Source: Orychophragmus violaceus
Taxonomy: Eukaryota > Streptophyta > Magnoliopsida > Brassicales > Brassicaceae
DNA: 64,000 bases
Reading direction: 5' to 3'
NCBI GenBank assembly: GCA_030180135.1
Contig: CM058237.1
Location: 43,297,126 to 43,361,125 of the forward strand
In this document: positions 43,114 to 52,735 of the stretch, one piece after another
How positions within the stretch are numbered: position 1 is the stretch's first letter
Layout: each line of letters begins with the position of its first letter
Notes under the pieces: model-generated
What the model was told of the DNA's origin: nothing
The model's input: the letters and a program-made list of their open reading frames with translations, nothing else
Database searches by the model: none
Program-made: the position numbers and the translations under genes

Positions 43114-45162
43114 TTATTTGTGCTCGACATCGTCCTTTATGGCGGGCCCGTCCCCTTTCAAGGACAGAGCTTTCAGGGCTATGTCGATGCTCGGTTTCTC
43201 GATCCCCTCGACTGATATGATCCTTTTGAGGTTAGGATCTGATGTCGATGCTAATGCGGCTAGGGCATCGGCTGCGGTGTTTTCCCCTCGTGGGATTCGC
43301 GTTAGATCAAAGAATTCGATCTGTTCGGCGAGCGTGTGGACTACCTGTAGGTATGCTTCCATCCGTTCATCTTTGGCCTCGTAGTCGCCATGATACTGGC
43401 TCGTGACCAATTGGGAATCGCTGAAGGCGTCAACTTCCCGGGCTCCTATTGCTATCGCTAGTCTGAGCCCGGCTATTAACGCTTCGTATTCTGCTTCGTT
43501 ATTTGAAGCGGCGAAGCCTAGTCTGAACGATTGTTCTAGTACTTCACCCGTTGGGGAGACCAGTTTTACTCCGACTCCAGATCCTTGCCTCGAGGAAGCT
43601 CCATCGACATAGAGTTTCCATCTTTGGGCCGAGGTCGGGTCGAGTTCGATGGTCGGAGGGAGCTCGATTATGAAATCTGCTAGTACTTGTGCTTTTAGGC
43701 ACGTTCGAGCCTTGTATTCTATGTCGTACTCGCTAAGTTCGATAGCCCATTTGACCAATCGACCTGACTGGCTTGGATTGTGAAGGATGGTTCTCAGTGG
43801 CTGAGAGGTCATCACTATGATCGAGTGCGATTGAAAGTATGGTCGGAGTTTCCGAGCTGATGTCACTAGCGCTAGGGCGAGTTTTTCCATGGCGGGGTAT
43901 CTGGTTTCAGCGTCGATTAAGGTCTTGCTGATGTAATACACTGGCCGTTGTTCGTTCTGTTCTTCGCGAACCAGGACTCCACTTACTGCTGCTGTGGAAA
44001 AAGCTAGGTAGAGGTAGAGGGGTTCCCCTTCTACTGGTTTCGCCAGTATAGGTGGTTCGCTTAGGTAAGATTTGAGCTGAGTGAACGCTTCTTCGCACTT
44101 TTCGTCCCAGAGGAACTTTTTGTTCGCTTTGAGTAAGTGATAGAAGGGCAGACATTTATCAGTCGACCTCGAGATGAAACGATTCAGAGCAGCTATTTTG
44201 CCGGTCAGGCGCTGGACTTCTCGCGTTGTTTTGGGAGACTTCATCTCTATGAATGTTGCGATTTGTTTGGGGTTCGCTTTGATCCCTCTTTCGGTTACTA
44301 GGTAACCTAGGAATTCTCCTGAGGGGACCCCGAAGGTACACTTTGCTGGGTTGAGTTTCATCCCGTATTTATTGAGAATGATAAAACATTCTTTTAGCTG
44401 TGGGATGTGATCCTCATACCTGGAAGATTTGACCAGCATATCGTCGATGTAGACTTCCATAGTTTTGCCTAGGAGTCCTGAAAACATCTTGTTGACGAGG
44501 CGTTGGTAAGTTGCACCTGCGTTTTTTAGTTCGAAGGGCGAGACTTTGTAGCAGTACGTGCCTCGATCGGTTATGAACGAAGTCTTTTCTTGGTCCTCGG
44601 GGTTCATTAATATTTGATTGTACCCCGAGAAAGCGTCCATGAAGGATAGTAGCTGATGTCCGGCGGTGGCTTCGACCAGTCGGTCGATGTGTGGGAGTGG
44701 AAAGCTGTCCTTCGGACACGCTTTATTGAGATCCGTGAAATCTACACAGATTCTCCACTTCCCGTTCTTTTTCTTAACCACTACAGGGTTCGCAAGCCAG
44801 TCGGGGTATTTGACCTCTCTGATCGATCCGATTTTTAACAATCGATCGACCTCGTCGTTGACGGCTTGAGCTTGTTCCAGACCTAGTTTTCGATGTTTCT
44901 GTCTTACCGGTTTGTAGGTTGGGTCGACATTCAGCTCGTTGCTGGTAACGTCGATGTTGATCCCTTTCATGTCTGCTGAAGACCAGGCAAAGGAGTCGAC
45001 GTTTTGTTTGAGGAAAGAGACCATTTTGTTTTTGACTTGCTCTGATAGGTCGATTCCAATGCCAACGAGTCTTTCGGGATGAGCATCATCTATGCAAACT
45101 TGGACCGTGAGGTCCTTCGGAGGTCCTATTTGACTCGGATCATTCGACCTTTTGGTCTGCAT
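43114..45162 (-). CDS. Tat reverse transcriptase, RNase H and second RNase H (pol fragment)
   Basis: 682 codons open from 45162 to 43114. RT: WRICVDFTDLNKACPKD, FPLPHIDRLV, FMDAFSGYNQI and the active-site box YIDDMLVKS. It is followed by a connection-type RNase H with LYLYLAFSTAAVSGVLVRE, which lacks the usual catalytic Asp pattern. Then comes a second, archaeal-type RNase H with the acidic residues in place: YVDGASS, NNEAEYEAL, SDSQLV, NTAADALA. This tandem RNase H is the hallmark of the Tat lineage, where the old domain is degenerate. The start at 45162 is simply the first ATG after stops; the true frame comes from the protease region. Confidence 0.88.
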   Translation of the reverse strand: MQTKRSNDPSQIGPPKDLTVQVCIDDAHPERLVGIGIDLSEQVKNKMVSFLKQNVDSFAWSSADMKGINIDVTSNELNVDPTYKPVRQKHRKLGLEQAQAVNDEVDRLLKIGSIREVKYPDWLANPVVVKKKNGKWRICVDFTDLNKACPKDSFPLPHIDRLVEATAGHQLLSFMDAFSGYNQILMNPEDQEKTSFITDRGTYCYKVSPFELKNAGATYQRLVNKMFSGLLGKTMEVYIDDMLVKSSRYEDHIPQLKECFIILNKYGMKLNPAKCTFGVPSGEFLGYLVTERGIKANPKQIATFIEMKSPKTTREVQRLTGKIAALNRFISRSTDKCLPFYHLLKANKKFLWDEKCEEAFTQLKSYLSEPPILAKPVEGEPLYLYLAFSTAAVSGVLVREEQNEQRPVYYISKTLIDAETRYPAMEKLALALVTSARKLRPYFQSHSIIVMTSQPLRTILHNPSQSGRLVKWAIELSEYDIEYKARTCLKAQVLADFIIELPPTIELDPTSAQRWKLYVDGASSRQGSGVGVKLVSPTGEVLEQSFRLGFAASNNEAEYEALIAGLRLAIAIGAREVDAFSDSQLVTSQYHGDYEAKDERMEAYLQVVHTLAEQIEFFDLTRIPRGENTAADALAALASTSDPNLKRIISVEGIEKPSIDIALKALSLKGDGPAIKDDVEHK

Positions 45163-46404
45163 GGTGGCGAGCTCGTACCCTTTCTGTAATTGCTAGGCAG
45201 GGGATTTTTCAATCTGCTTGTATCCGTTCATGTAGCAGTGGCGGGAAATCTTTTGACTTCCGTACACGGTTTTTACCCCTTTAGGAGTTGGGAATTTTAC
45301 GCATTGAAGGTAGGTCATGGTACCGCTTTCATATCGTATATTCACGGTCAACCTAGAATAGCGTTATAGGGAGCTGGCCGATCTACTATGACGAACTCTG
45401 TCATTCTTCGGACTCCTCCAGCGATTACTGGGGCGAAGACAGAGCCCATCGAGTACATTGTTTCGCCAGCGAACCCTACTAGTGGTGTCTTTTCTTCCAC
45501 GATCTCGGAGTCGTTGAAGTCCATCTTTTTGAATGCATCGTAAAAGAGGACATCTACCGAACTTCCTGTGTCAATCATTATCCTTGAGAGTTCGACATCT
45601 CCCACTACTAGACAAACGAGGAGAGCGTCGTCGTGTGGTTTGTCGAGATTACTTGTCTCGCTCTCGTGGAAAGTGATTTTGTGGTCCGGACCTAACATTG
45701 GGATTTTTCCCCCTTTGTCGGTCTTAACTCTTCTTTGAAGAGCTTTGATTGAATTGACCGAGTCTCGGCAAAGCTTGGAGCCACCGAAGATGAAGTCGAT
45801 TCGTTTAGGGGGTATAGCCCGTACACCACCCCCCCCCCCCCCCCCGCAGAGACGAGGGAGACTGATTCGTGAGCGTAAACTCTTAACGGGAACCGGAGGT
45901 GGGGATAACGCCGAACCTTCCGGGGTACCTCTCAGGCGGAGTTCGCCGAGAATAAACTCGACTCGCTTCCGCGACCCCTGGGGAAGTGTTTCGGGAGATT
46001 CCGGCTCCTTTGTCCGTTCTCGTTTGTTTTGAGAAGGTCTCTTGGTGTTCGACTCTTTGGTCTGTTTATTTTCCTTTTTGTCGGATGGAGTTTTCTCCTC
46101 GACTTCAGAGTCTTTCTTGCTTTCGGACTCTCGCTTTTGAGCCTCGGCTTTAGCTCGAGTATAGCAATCTTCGGTCGAGTGTCCTCTTTTGTTGTGAAAT
46201 TCACAGAATTTTTCCTTATCGAACTCGAATTTCTTCGAGCTCTTCGGGCTTTCGACCGCATTGACGTTCCCTGATTTACGAGAATCCTTTTTCGAGTTCG
46301 AGTTCTTCGAGCCCGAAGGGTTCTTTTCCTTTCGGTGCTTTTCCCTGAGGGTCATGGTTTCGTCCTCGAGGCGAGCGAAGGCCGATGTGCGATGAAGGGC
46401 GTCA
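45163..46404 (-). pseudogene. Tat gag C terminus and protease, broken at both ends
   Basis: The open piece 46355-45348 has a Lys/Ser/Glu-rich linker, a knuckle-like CEFHNKRGHSTEDC (CX3HX4HX4C, typical of this lineage) and the retropepsin site MIDTGSSVDVLFYDAF at about 45575. The frame ends at ILG (45348). Just after, the expected Arg and Trp codons are TGA, and a frameshift and stops fill 45348-45165. A run of 17 C on the plus strand (45829-45845) encodes Gly and is a likely slippage site. Upstream, a frameshift near 46440 separates it from the main gag. Confidence 0.8.
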
Positions 46405-47922
46405 TCAGGTGTTTGAGGTCCGCGGACTGTTATTTCCTCGCGGAATCTGGTTGGATTTTATTTCCTTAAATCGGTCGATGTACGAGCGAAGCGATTCGTC
46501 GGGTTTTTGGGAGACGCTAAATAGAGCTGCCTCAGTAGTCTTTTCCTCGATAAAGACGGAGTATTGTTTGAGGAAAGCCGTCATGAACTGGGTGAAATTT
46601 TCGATTGACCTTTCCTCCAGTCCGGCAAACCATTCTAGGGCGGAGCCCGATAGGTTTTCGGCGAAGAGCCTGCAGAAAGCCGGCTCTCTATCTTCGTCGG
46701 TAAGGTATACCCTTGCCATCGCTAGTCGGAATGCCCTGATATGGGCTTTGGGGTCAGATTTCCCAGAGAATTCCGGAAATTTAGTTTTCTTGATTTCTCG
46801 GATTCTTGCGAAGGCGATCCGGTCTGTGAACGGCGTTTGTCGTGTTTCCTCGATCACTCGATCGATGTCGGGCGCCGCGCTTGTTGCCATGTGAACTTTG
46901 GAGCTCAGACTGACGAACTGGGCCTTAGCTTGTTCAATATACTGTCTAAGCATATCGTGGTCGTCGCCTGTCGTAGGCGCGAACTGGGCTTGTGCTTGAT
47001 TGGACATTTGTCCAGGGAAAGCCGGGTCGAGGGGATCGATTGCTGGAAACGATTCCGTCTGATCGACCTGCGGCGTTTGGAACTGTACCGTGTTTGACCC
47101 GTTAACGGGTCCTGAGCTCGAGGCAAAAGCAGAGCCTCCTAGTTGCCTCGGCCGGATATTCGAACTACTCGAGAAAGGTGGTGGCCCGGGTAATGGTTGA
47201 CTTCCCGATCCGGTTGGATCTGTGATCATTGAATTTGAACCGAATGGGGTTGGGGTCGCGATGGGCGTCATTATAGGGCGGAAGCCGCTATTTGACGTAC
47301 TGGCAAAATTCCCCGACGTTCCCGGTGGAGTTACCACCTGGGAGAAGTCCAAGCGTGTACACGGTGGGGGACTTATAGGGGTTCGTGGATCGTGTATTGA
47401 TCTACCCCTCTGGTTTTGGCTAGCGATCTCTTCAAGACGGGCGTTAATGCGCCTTTCCTGTTCCTCGAGCTGCGCGGCCAAAGAGCGATTCGCAATCTCT
47501 TGGGCCCGTGCGCTTGCCTCGTTGTTTCTCGTTCGGTTTACCAATAGGCTTAACATCGAACGGATTTCGGCGAGATCATTCGGGCCTTGTCGATGTGGAG
47601 CAGAGGGCAGTGGCGAATTGGGTCTGGTTGTTCCAGATCCGCCTCCAGGGGTAGGAATTGAATCGTTCCTCATCCACACCCAATTTCTGCTCGGATCGTT
47701 AGTTCCTGACAAAACGTTTGTCGGAGTCTGGCTCGTCGCGATTGTTTGGGCGACTGAGCCGGCCGGTGCCGAGGTCGTGGAGACTGAGGCAGAGCTCGTC
47801 AACATGCCATCGGTCTGACCCATGATTCTTACCCCGGTGGTGTTCTGAGGAACGTTGTCGACCGTTTGAGGATGGTCAACCGGTGGTGTGGCGCTGGGAG
47901 AGCCAGATTGGTCGGGATTCAT
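46405..47922 (-). CDS. Tat gag, main part (505 codons)
   Basis: ATG at 47922 (MNPDQSGSP). A long Pro/Ser/Thr/Gln-rich N-terminal part runs to about residue 350, followed by the gag core near the C terminus (KFPEFSGKSDPKAHIRAF, FAENLSGSALEWFAGL, FTQFMTAFLKQYSVF, SLRSYIDRF). The frame is lost by a shift near 46440, so the last 15 or so residues are not native. ATG choice: it is the first ATG after the primer site and leader, and no upstream in-frame ATG is seen. Confidence 0.85.
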   Translation of the reverse strand: MNPDQSGSPSATPPVDHPQTVDNVPQNTTGVRIMGQTDGMLTSSASVSTTSAPAGSVAQTIATSQTPTNVLSGTNDPSRNWVWMRNDSIPTPGGGSGTTRPNSPLPSAPHRQGPNDLAEIRSMLSLLVNRTRNNEASARAQEIANRSLAAQLEEQERRINARLEEIASQNQRGRSIHDPRTPISPPPCTRLDFSQVVTPPGTSGNFASTSNSGFRPIMTPIATPTPFGSNSMITDPTGSGSQPLPGPPPFSSSSNIRPRQLGGSAFASSSGPVNGSNTVQFQTPQVDQTESFPAIDPLDPAFPGQMSNQAQAQFAPTTGDDHDMLRQYIEQAKAQFVSLSSKVHMATSAAPDIDRVIEETRQTPFTDRIAFARIREIKKTKFPEFSGKSDPKAHIRAFRLAMARVYLTDEDREPAFCRLFAENLSGSALEWFAGLEERSIENFTQFMTAFLKQYSVFIEEKTTEAALFSVSQKPDESLRSYIDRFKEIKSNQIPRGNNSPRTSNT

Positions 47923-47976
47923 CTCGATCTATCGGATCTAAGATCTGATTCTTAAGACAGGAAAAACTATAGATAG

Positions 47977-47996
47977 TCCCCACAGGCGGCGCCAAA
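47977..47996 (-). promoter_or_regulatory. Tat primer-binding site
   Basis: The minus strand reads TTTGGCGCCGCCTGTGGGGA directly after the LTR, the usual TGGCGCCG form of gypsy Tat elements. Confidence 0.85.
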
Positions 47997-48534
47997 TGTG
48001 AGATCCGGGATTCACACTAAAAATTTGTATTCGTGGATTTGGACTTTTGGGATATAGAAATGGTATAGTTTCCTATGAATCAAAGACTTTATTGATATTG
48101 ATCGTCGAGATAGAACAAACACAGTCGAAAAGAGAGTACAAAGTATGATAATCGAGCTATCTAGTCGAAGTGTTCTTAGTTAGGGTCGGAATGTCTTGAA
48201 TGGATCGCCACTTCTTCTTTTAAATAGTCTCGACTCTGATCTCTCTGCTCCGATATTTTGGCCTCTCCTTCGTAACGATCCCCGTGATTCTCGCAGATCA
48301 GTTGAACTGGAAAAGACCGAGTCGCTCTATCTCCACGTCGTCTCCTGCCGAGCTCGAGCTCAATCGCCTCTTACTTCGGCATTGCTTGGGCCTCGTCAAA
48401 GCGTCATTCGTCTGGGCCCAACAAATGAATCGACTCGTCTCTTTGTCTTTGATCCAGGAACGGCCTCATAGATATGGGCCTTTGTCTTATTTGTTAATGG
48501 GCCAGATTTCCCTCTAGGAAATCCAGTAGCAACA
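47997..48534 (-). repeat. Tat 5' LTR
   Basis: Partner of 37152-37689. Differences by eye are about 13 substitutions plus an inverted 9-bp loop at 48510-48518. The minus-strand box TATTTAAA (48218-48225) may be the core promoter for gag. Confidence 0.95.
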
Positions 48535-48539
48535 CTACC

Positions 48540-49137
48540 TAATCATGGGATATTTGTGCTGAGTTGTTCTATTTTTGTGGATGGTTTCAAGCGCTCTCTG
48601 TGTGACTTAGGAGCTGCTGGAAGTCTCATGCCATACTCTGTGGCAGAGAAGCTGGGGATGATGGATTTTACACCCACTAGGACCTCTCTTGTCCTAGCTG
48701 ATCAGTCAATAAGGATTCCGGAAGGTGTTCTTGAGGACGTCCCAGTAAGAGTTGGAAACTACTTGGTTCTGACAGACTTTTTGGTGCTTAAGTACGACAG
48801 TGAGCAGGATGATGCTTTGATACTAGGAAGACCATTCTTAGCCACAGCTGGAGCAGTGATAGATGTGAGACACAGTCTTGTTGATCTCTATCTGGGAGAT
48901 GAGCCTCTACACTTTGAGATGGATATGCTGCGCAAGCCGCATATTGATGGGCAAACCTTCAGGATTGAGGATGGACATGGAGAGCAGATGAGTGAGACTT
49001 TGGTTTCAGATCCTGGAGATCATTTTATTCCCTCTTTTCTTGGACTAGCTCACAGTGAGACAGCCTATTCTCCACCTTGGATGAGGAGACTTTCGCAGAG
49101 ACAATCACAGTATCTGTTGAAACCTTCAGGAGCCTGA
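48540..49137 (+). pseudogene. Athila protease region, downstream of the Tat insertion
   Basis: The frame continues the codon interrupted at 37151 (PNHGIFVLSC). The retropepsin-like motif is LCDLGAAGSLMPYSVAEKLG, with the Asp-Leu-Gly form usual for Athila, then LILGRPFLATAGAVIDV. It runs open to TGA at 49137. The RT that should follow is absent; the next sequence (AAACAAGCGCTGAGTGGGAGG at 49172) is the conserved stretch that in complete Athilas lies after pol. Confidence 0.8.
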
Positions 49138-49980
49138 ATCTTGTTCGTCCGGTCAAGCTAATGACCTTAAACAAGCGCTGAGTGGGAGGCAACCCACTGT
49201 TAGGTTTTAGTGTTTTTCTTATTTATTTTTGGTGTTTTTCTTAGGATTTAACGTTTTGGTTTTGTTTTTGCTAAGTTTTTCGTTACAGAACACTGTCTGG
49301 AGATATGTGACGATCGTTGCCTACATGTGCAACGGTCGTTGCAGGGAGAAATTACGAAGAGATGAAATCGCCTTGTGACGATCGTTGCGGTCCTGTGCAA
49401 CGGTCGTTGCAAGTGGTTCAATTGCATAAATTAAAGGTACGCGTGCTAAACCGGAATCAATTCGGTTCACTAGCAACGATCGTTGCTTAGCTGCAACGGT
49501 CGTTGCACACACGATCCAGGTAAGTGCCTTAACCCTTTTCTCTCTTGTCTTCTTCCCCATTTCGCCGTCCGTACAACCCGACTCTCATCACCTAAATCAC
49601 TCATTTCTTCATCATTTTCTCTGATTCAAAGATCATTCTTCTTGTTTTTACTTGCTCTATCTATTCCTCTAACCCATTCATAACAATTCCGAGGTAAGAG
49701 CTCTAAATTTCATAATTTTCGGATTCGGTTCTAGGGTTTTGGTATTAGAAGATTTTGGCTTGAGAATGATGATTCCGTACTGTTATTGACTTGATTTAGG
49801 TTGATTTGTGATGGAATAATGCTGTGTTTGAGATTGTGGAACAAATTTAGAAATGATTTGAAAGGTTGTTTGTCGACTGTGAAATCGCCCTGCAACGATC
49901 GTCGCACTTGTGCAACGGTCGTTGCATTGCGACTTCACAGGGAGTTTCTGCCGAGACTTACATGCTTTATTTTCTTACTT
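49138..49980 (+). other. Athila non-coding stretch after protease
   Basis: T-rich sequence with three pairs of CGATCGTTGC/CGGTCGTTGC palindromes (49309-49512) and another pair at 49890-49925. There is no ORF I can support; the stretch 49560-49700 reads open by chance. Confidence 0.6.
49309..49512. repeat. Paired palindromic motifs, Athila
   Basis: Three pairs of the form GACGATCGTTGC or AGCAACGATCGTTGC, 5-9 bases, then TGCAACGGTCGTTGCA, at 49309-49344, 49376-49411 and 49471-49507. The core CGATCG is self-complementary. Confidence 0.9.
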
Positions 49981-51475
49981 GCAGATTCATCCTCGCGGAC
50001 AAACTCACAAACGTAGAGCTACCACAGCAGCTGCAGCTACAGCTCATCATCCTCCACCAGTTGAGTGGTTTCCTCGAGACTCGCCATATCCTGAGCCTTA
50101 TCAGAGAGATAGGGAAGCGATATAGTTGCCTTGGCCTAAGGCAGATAAGGAGCTAATTACGACAAACAAGGTCTGGGATATGGAGATTGATCAGCTGCTT
50201 AAGACCGACACCTTCACAGAGAGACCACTACATGAGCATTGGGACGAGTTTGATACATTACTCTACAATGGTTGGTGTGGCATGACGATTAAGCTGACCA
50301 AGTTTGCTGACTATTGGACTTGTAGAGGGCTAGGCATCGATGAGCAGGTGCTGACATTAGTTAAGGGCATTGGTCTGGGGACAATGCCTATGCAGCATTA
50401 TGAGTTGTATCCTGATCTGGTGAGACAGCTGCTGGCCACCTGCAGAGTTATTTATCCTGACCCAGAGAGCAGGAGAGCTTCAGAGGTTTCTTTACCTTCA
50501 TGTGCTTAGGAGCCAGGTATCGGATTCCCCTTATTGATATCTGTCGGATTTATGGATTCAGCGTTGAGCCTGCGCGTATTGGTATGTCTCTTGAGTGGGA
50601 TGTGCCGGAAGCTCAGTATTTCTGGGACTGTATTGGCAACGGTCGGTATTGCTCGAGGACGACGAAGCTGATACAGGCATCCTGTTCTCAGATATGTCTT
50701 GCGCATCTTGGGATGTACTCTGTTGTGCAAAGCTGAAACCAACAAGATGCATAAGAATGAGCTGGAGATGCTTTTCATTGGGTTGAAGGAGCAGTTTGCT
50801 GAGACTGATTTGAGAGATCCCACCAGAGGACTCAACTTAGGAGCTGTCTTTGCTCATCACTTGTGCTCATTGCAGAAGAAGCCATTCGATGGGAAGGACA
50901 CTGAGACAGTAGGGAGTCTGCTTACTCCCATTTTCAGGCATTACAGGATTCCCTTAGAGGGTACAGAGTGTAATGACAGCAAAGAATTCCTTTATTTTAC
51001 CCACCTGCAGAGTGCTACATGGCTGAAGGAGGGACGTATATGGGTATATTATGACACCACTACGAAGCGTGGTATAGATCTTCTTGCTGCTGGTCTGACA
51101 CAGATTGATACGCTGGCTGCCTTGAGATTCCAGCCTCCTACGCGAGATCAGCGCAGTGTGCCTACAATGGCTCATCCGCTGGGAGAGCCTTCTACACGCC
51201 CTTCTTCCTCATATGCGCCTTCACCTGCTGCTCCTGCTGATGATATTGGTCCTTATCCTGAGCCTTCGGTACCTTTTGGTGAGATGTCTAAGGGAGAGTG
51301 GAGAGAGCGTGAGGATGGTATTCTACGGAGCATCTGGAACTACATGCGTACCTGCACTTGCAGGAGACAACCGCAGATTCATCAGCTCGTACCTTCATGT
51401 CGACGTAGACAGCGCTCTCCGACTCCCGGTTCTTCGAGCGGTACTGATCGCTATGATGGCATAGATGACGAGTGA
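49981..51475 (+). pseudogene. Athila 3' ORF (ATHILA ORF1-like), broken
   Basis: Readable stretches: AHHPPPVEWFPRDSPYPEPY, then a TAG at 50123. ELITTNKVWDMEID and RGLGIDEQVLTLVKGIGLG follow to about 50485. After a frameshift come ARYRIPLIDICRIYGF and PEAQYFWDCIGNGRYCS, and after a second shift TLLCKAETNKMHKNELEML and LGAVFAHHLCSLQKK. A Pro/Ser-rich tail runs to 51475. This resembles the ATHILA ORF1 domain (Pfam PF03078 by recollection), carried in many Arabidopsis Athila copies; its role is unknown. At least one stop and two frameshifts make it a pseudogene. Confidence 0.65.
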
Positions 51476-52084
51476 GAGTATTGGCATTCTCTAGACATCG
51501 GTTCTGTATTTCTTTTTCACTTTTCTTTTGCATTTTTCTTTTGATTTTCTTAGGATTCTTATGTTTGGATGATGTTTTTACATTGAGACTATCTGTTGCT
51601 TTGATTCTACTTGTTTGCATTGATTTTCAGCTTGCAGGTTTGAAATTTGATAATTTCTCATGGACTAACCTGCTAACTGCTAACTGGTCTCGACAGAATC
51701 GCAATGCAACGATCAACACAGTCCTGTGTGTCGATCGTCACAACACGAAAATCGCATTGCAGCGATCGTTGCGGTCTTGAGCAATGATCGACTCATGACG
51801 CAAATCACCTTGCAATGGTCGTTACATTTATGTAACGATCGATGCATGAGCGACAGAGGTAAAAATCAGACAGAACTTAACACATCCATTAACATTTTTT
51901 TTCTTTTACCGAACCTTAGCTTGACACTACTGGGGAAAATGTGTTTCAAGTCTGGGGGAGGTGGTACTGACTATTATCTTTCTGTTTTCTTAGAGTCAGT
52001 CCGTTTTTCAAAAAAATTTGTTTAATTGAATTGTGACAAGTTAAAGTAAGAAACAGTGAATTTTTGAGAAGTTAACAACATCTT
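51476..52084 (+). other. Athila 3' non-coding end
   Basis: It contains more CGATCGTTGC-type motifs (51707-51850) and AAGTCTGGGGGAGG (51949-51962), a purine-rich stretch usual near the Athila 3' end. No LTR follows. The sequence joins family L at about 52085. Confidence 0.6.
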
Positions 52085-52735
52085 GCAGACTGACGGCGTG
52101 TGGTGGAGGATACTGCAAATAATTCTCGTACACTCTTGAGGGATAGAGGGGACTCCGATCTGGGGAACTCTGAATGGTGACAACGGCTCTGCTATATGGC
52201 GGGCAAGCTCCTCTACGACATCCTCCCGCTGCATATCTTGAGTCGACTCGATAGGCTCAATGGAAAATCACCAATCACCGGAGGTGAAGAAATGAGAAAG
52301 TCGGCAAAATACTCGATGGGAGGTCCAGGAAGGAGGCAGACTCGGGGGATATTATGGTGTCTCCTGAGCAATATGAGGCAGTGTCGGTGGTAACTGCGGT
52401 ATAGGAAGAGGACTCAACTGCGGAGGCATCCCGAAGGATGGTAGCGAATAGTAGATAGGATCAGGGATGTGGGGCATTAGGATGTATCAGAGATAGGGTT
52501 TACTCGTCATAGCAGTGTATAACAGACCCGCGGGAACATCCACAGGAAATCTGACCGATAAAGCTGTAGTTGGAATGGGCAATGCGGTGCATGACCAGTC
52601 TCCAAATGCAGTCGGTAGATAATGTGAATCGATATGGGACCGGTAGGAACCAAAGTGACAGACTCTCTGAACACGGATGAATCGTCACTCATTATGTCGT
52701 GGTCTGGTAGGGCACACATCAAGCTCCCCATGCAC
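52085..52735 (-). pseudogene. Family L interior fragment with ORF start, copy 4
   Basis: It aligns closely with 31200-31850. The minus-strand ATG at 52692 gives MSDDSSVFRESVTLVPTG, then the frame breaks. The fragment resumes at 57596-57633 after the long-LTR element inserted at 52736. Neither a primer site nor an LTR follows, so the piece was cut out by deletions on both sides. Confidence 0.7.

Larger units (their letters stand above)
37152..48534 (-). mobile_element. Tat-lineage Ty3/gypsy element, nearly complete but inactive
   Basis: 11.4 kb on the minus strand, with 538-bp LTRs (37152-37689 and 47997-48534) and target duplication CTACC (37147-37151 and 48535-48539). Minus-strand order: LTR, primer site, gag, protease, RT, RNase H, a second RNase H, integrase, a minisatellite-bearing spacer, an oppositely oriented gene, polypurine tract, LTR. 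The second RNase H and the antisense gene are diagnostic of the Tat lineage. About 13 base differences separate the LTRs, and one 9-bp inversion. Stops and frameshifts in gag, protease-RT and integrase make it inactive. Confidence 0.92.
33758..52084 (+). mobile_element. Athila-type Ty3/gypsy element without pol, split by Tat
   Basis: 5' LTR 33758-34925, primer site 34932-34949, gag 35169-37151, protease region resuming at 48540, then directly a 3' ORF (49981-51475). A protease-to-3'-end junction at 49137-49200 replaces the whole RT/RNase H/integrase. The 3' end after AAGTCTGGGGGAGG (51950) has no polypurine-LTR pair; the sequence changes to a family L interior at about 52085, so the 3' LTR is lost. 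Athila elements are typical of Brassicaceae pericentromeres. The Tat insertion lies at 37152-48534 with duplication CTACC. Confidence 0.8.

Noticed and set aside
43004..43384. 126-codon plus-strand ORF and similar ones at 47222-47818
   Set aside because: Antisense shadows of Tat pol and gag with GC-rich codon bias.
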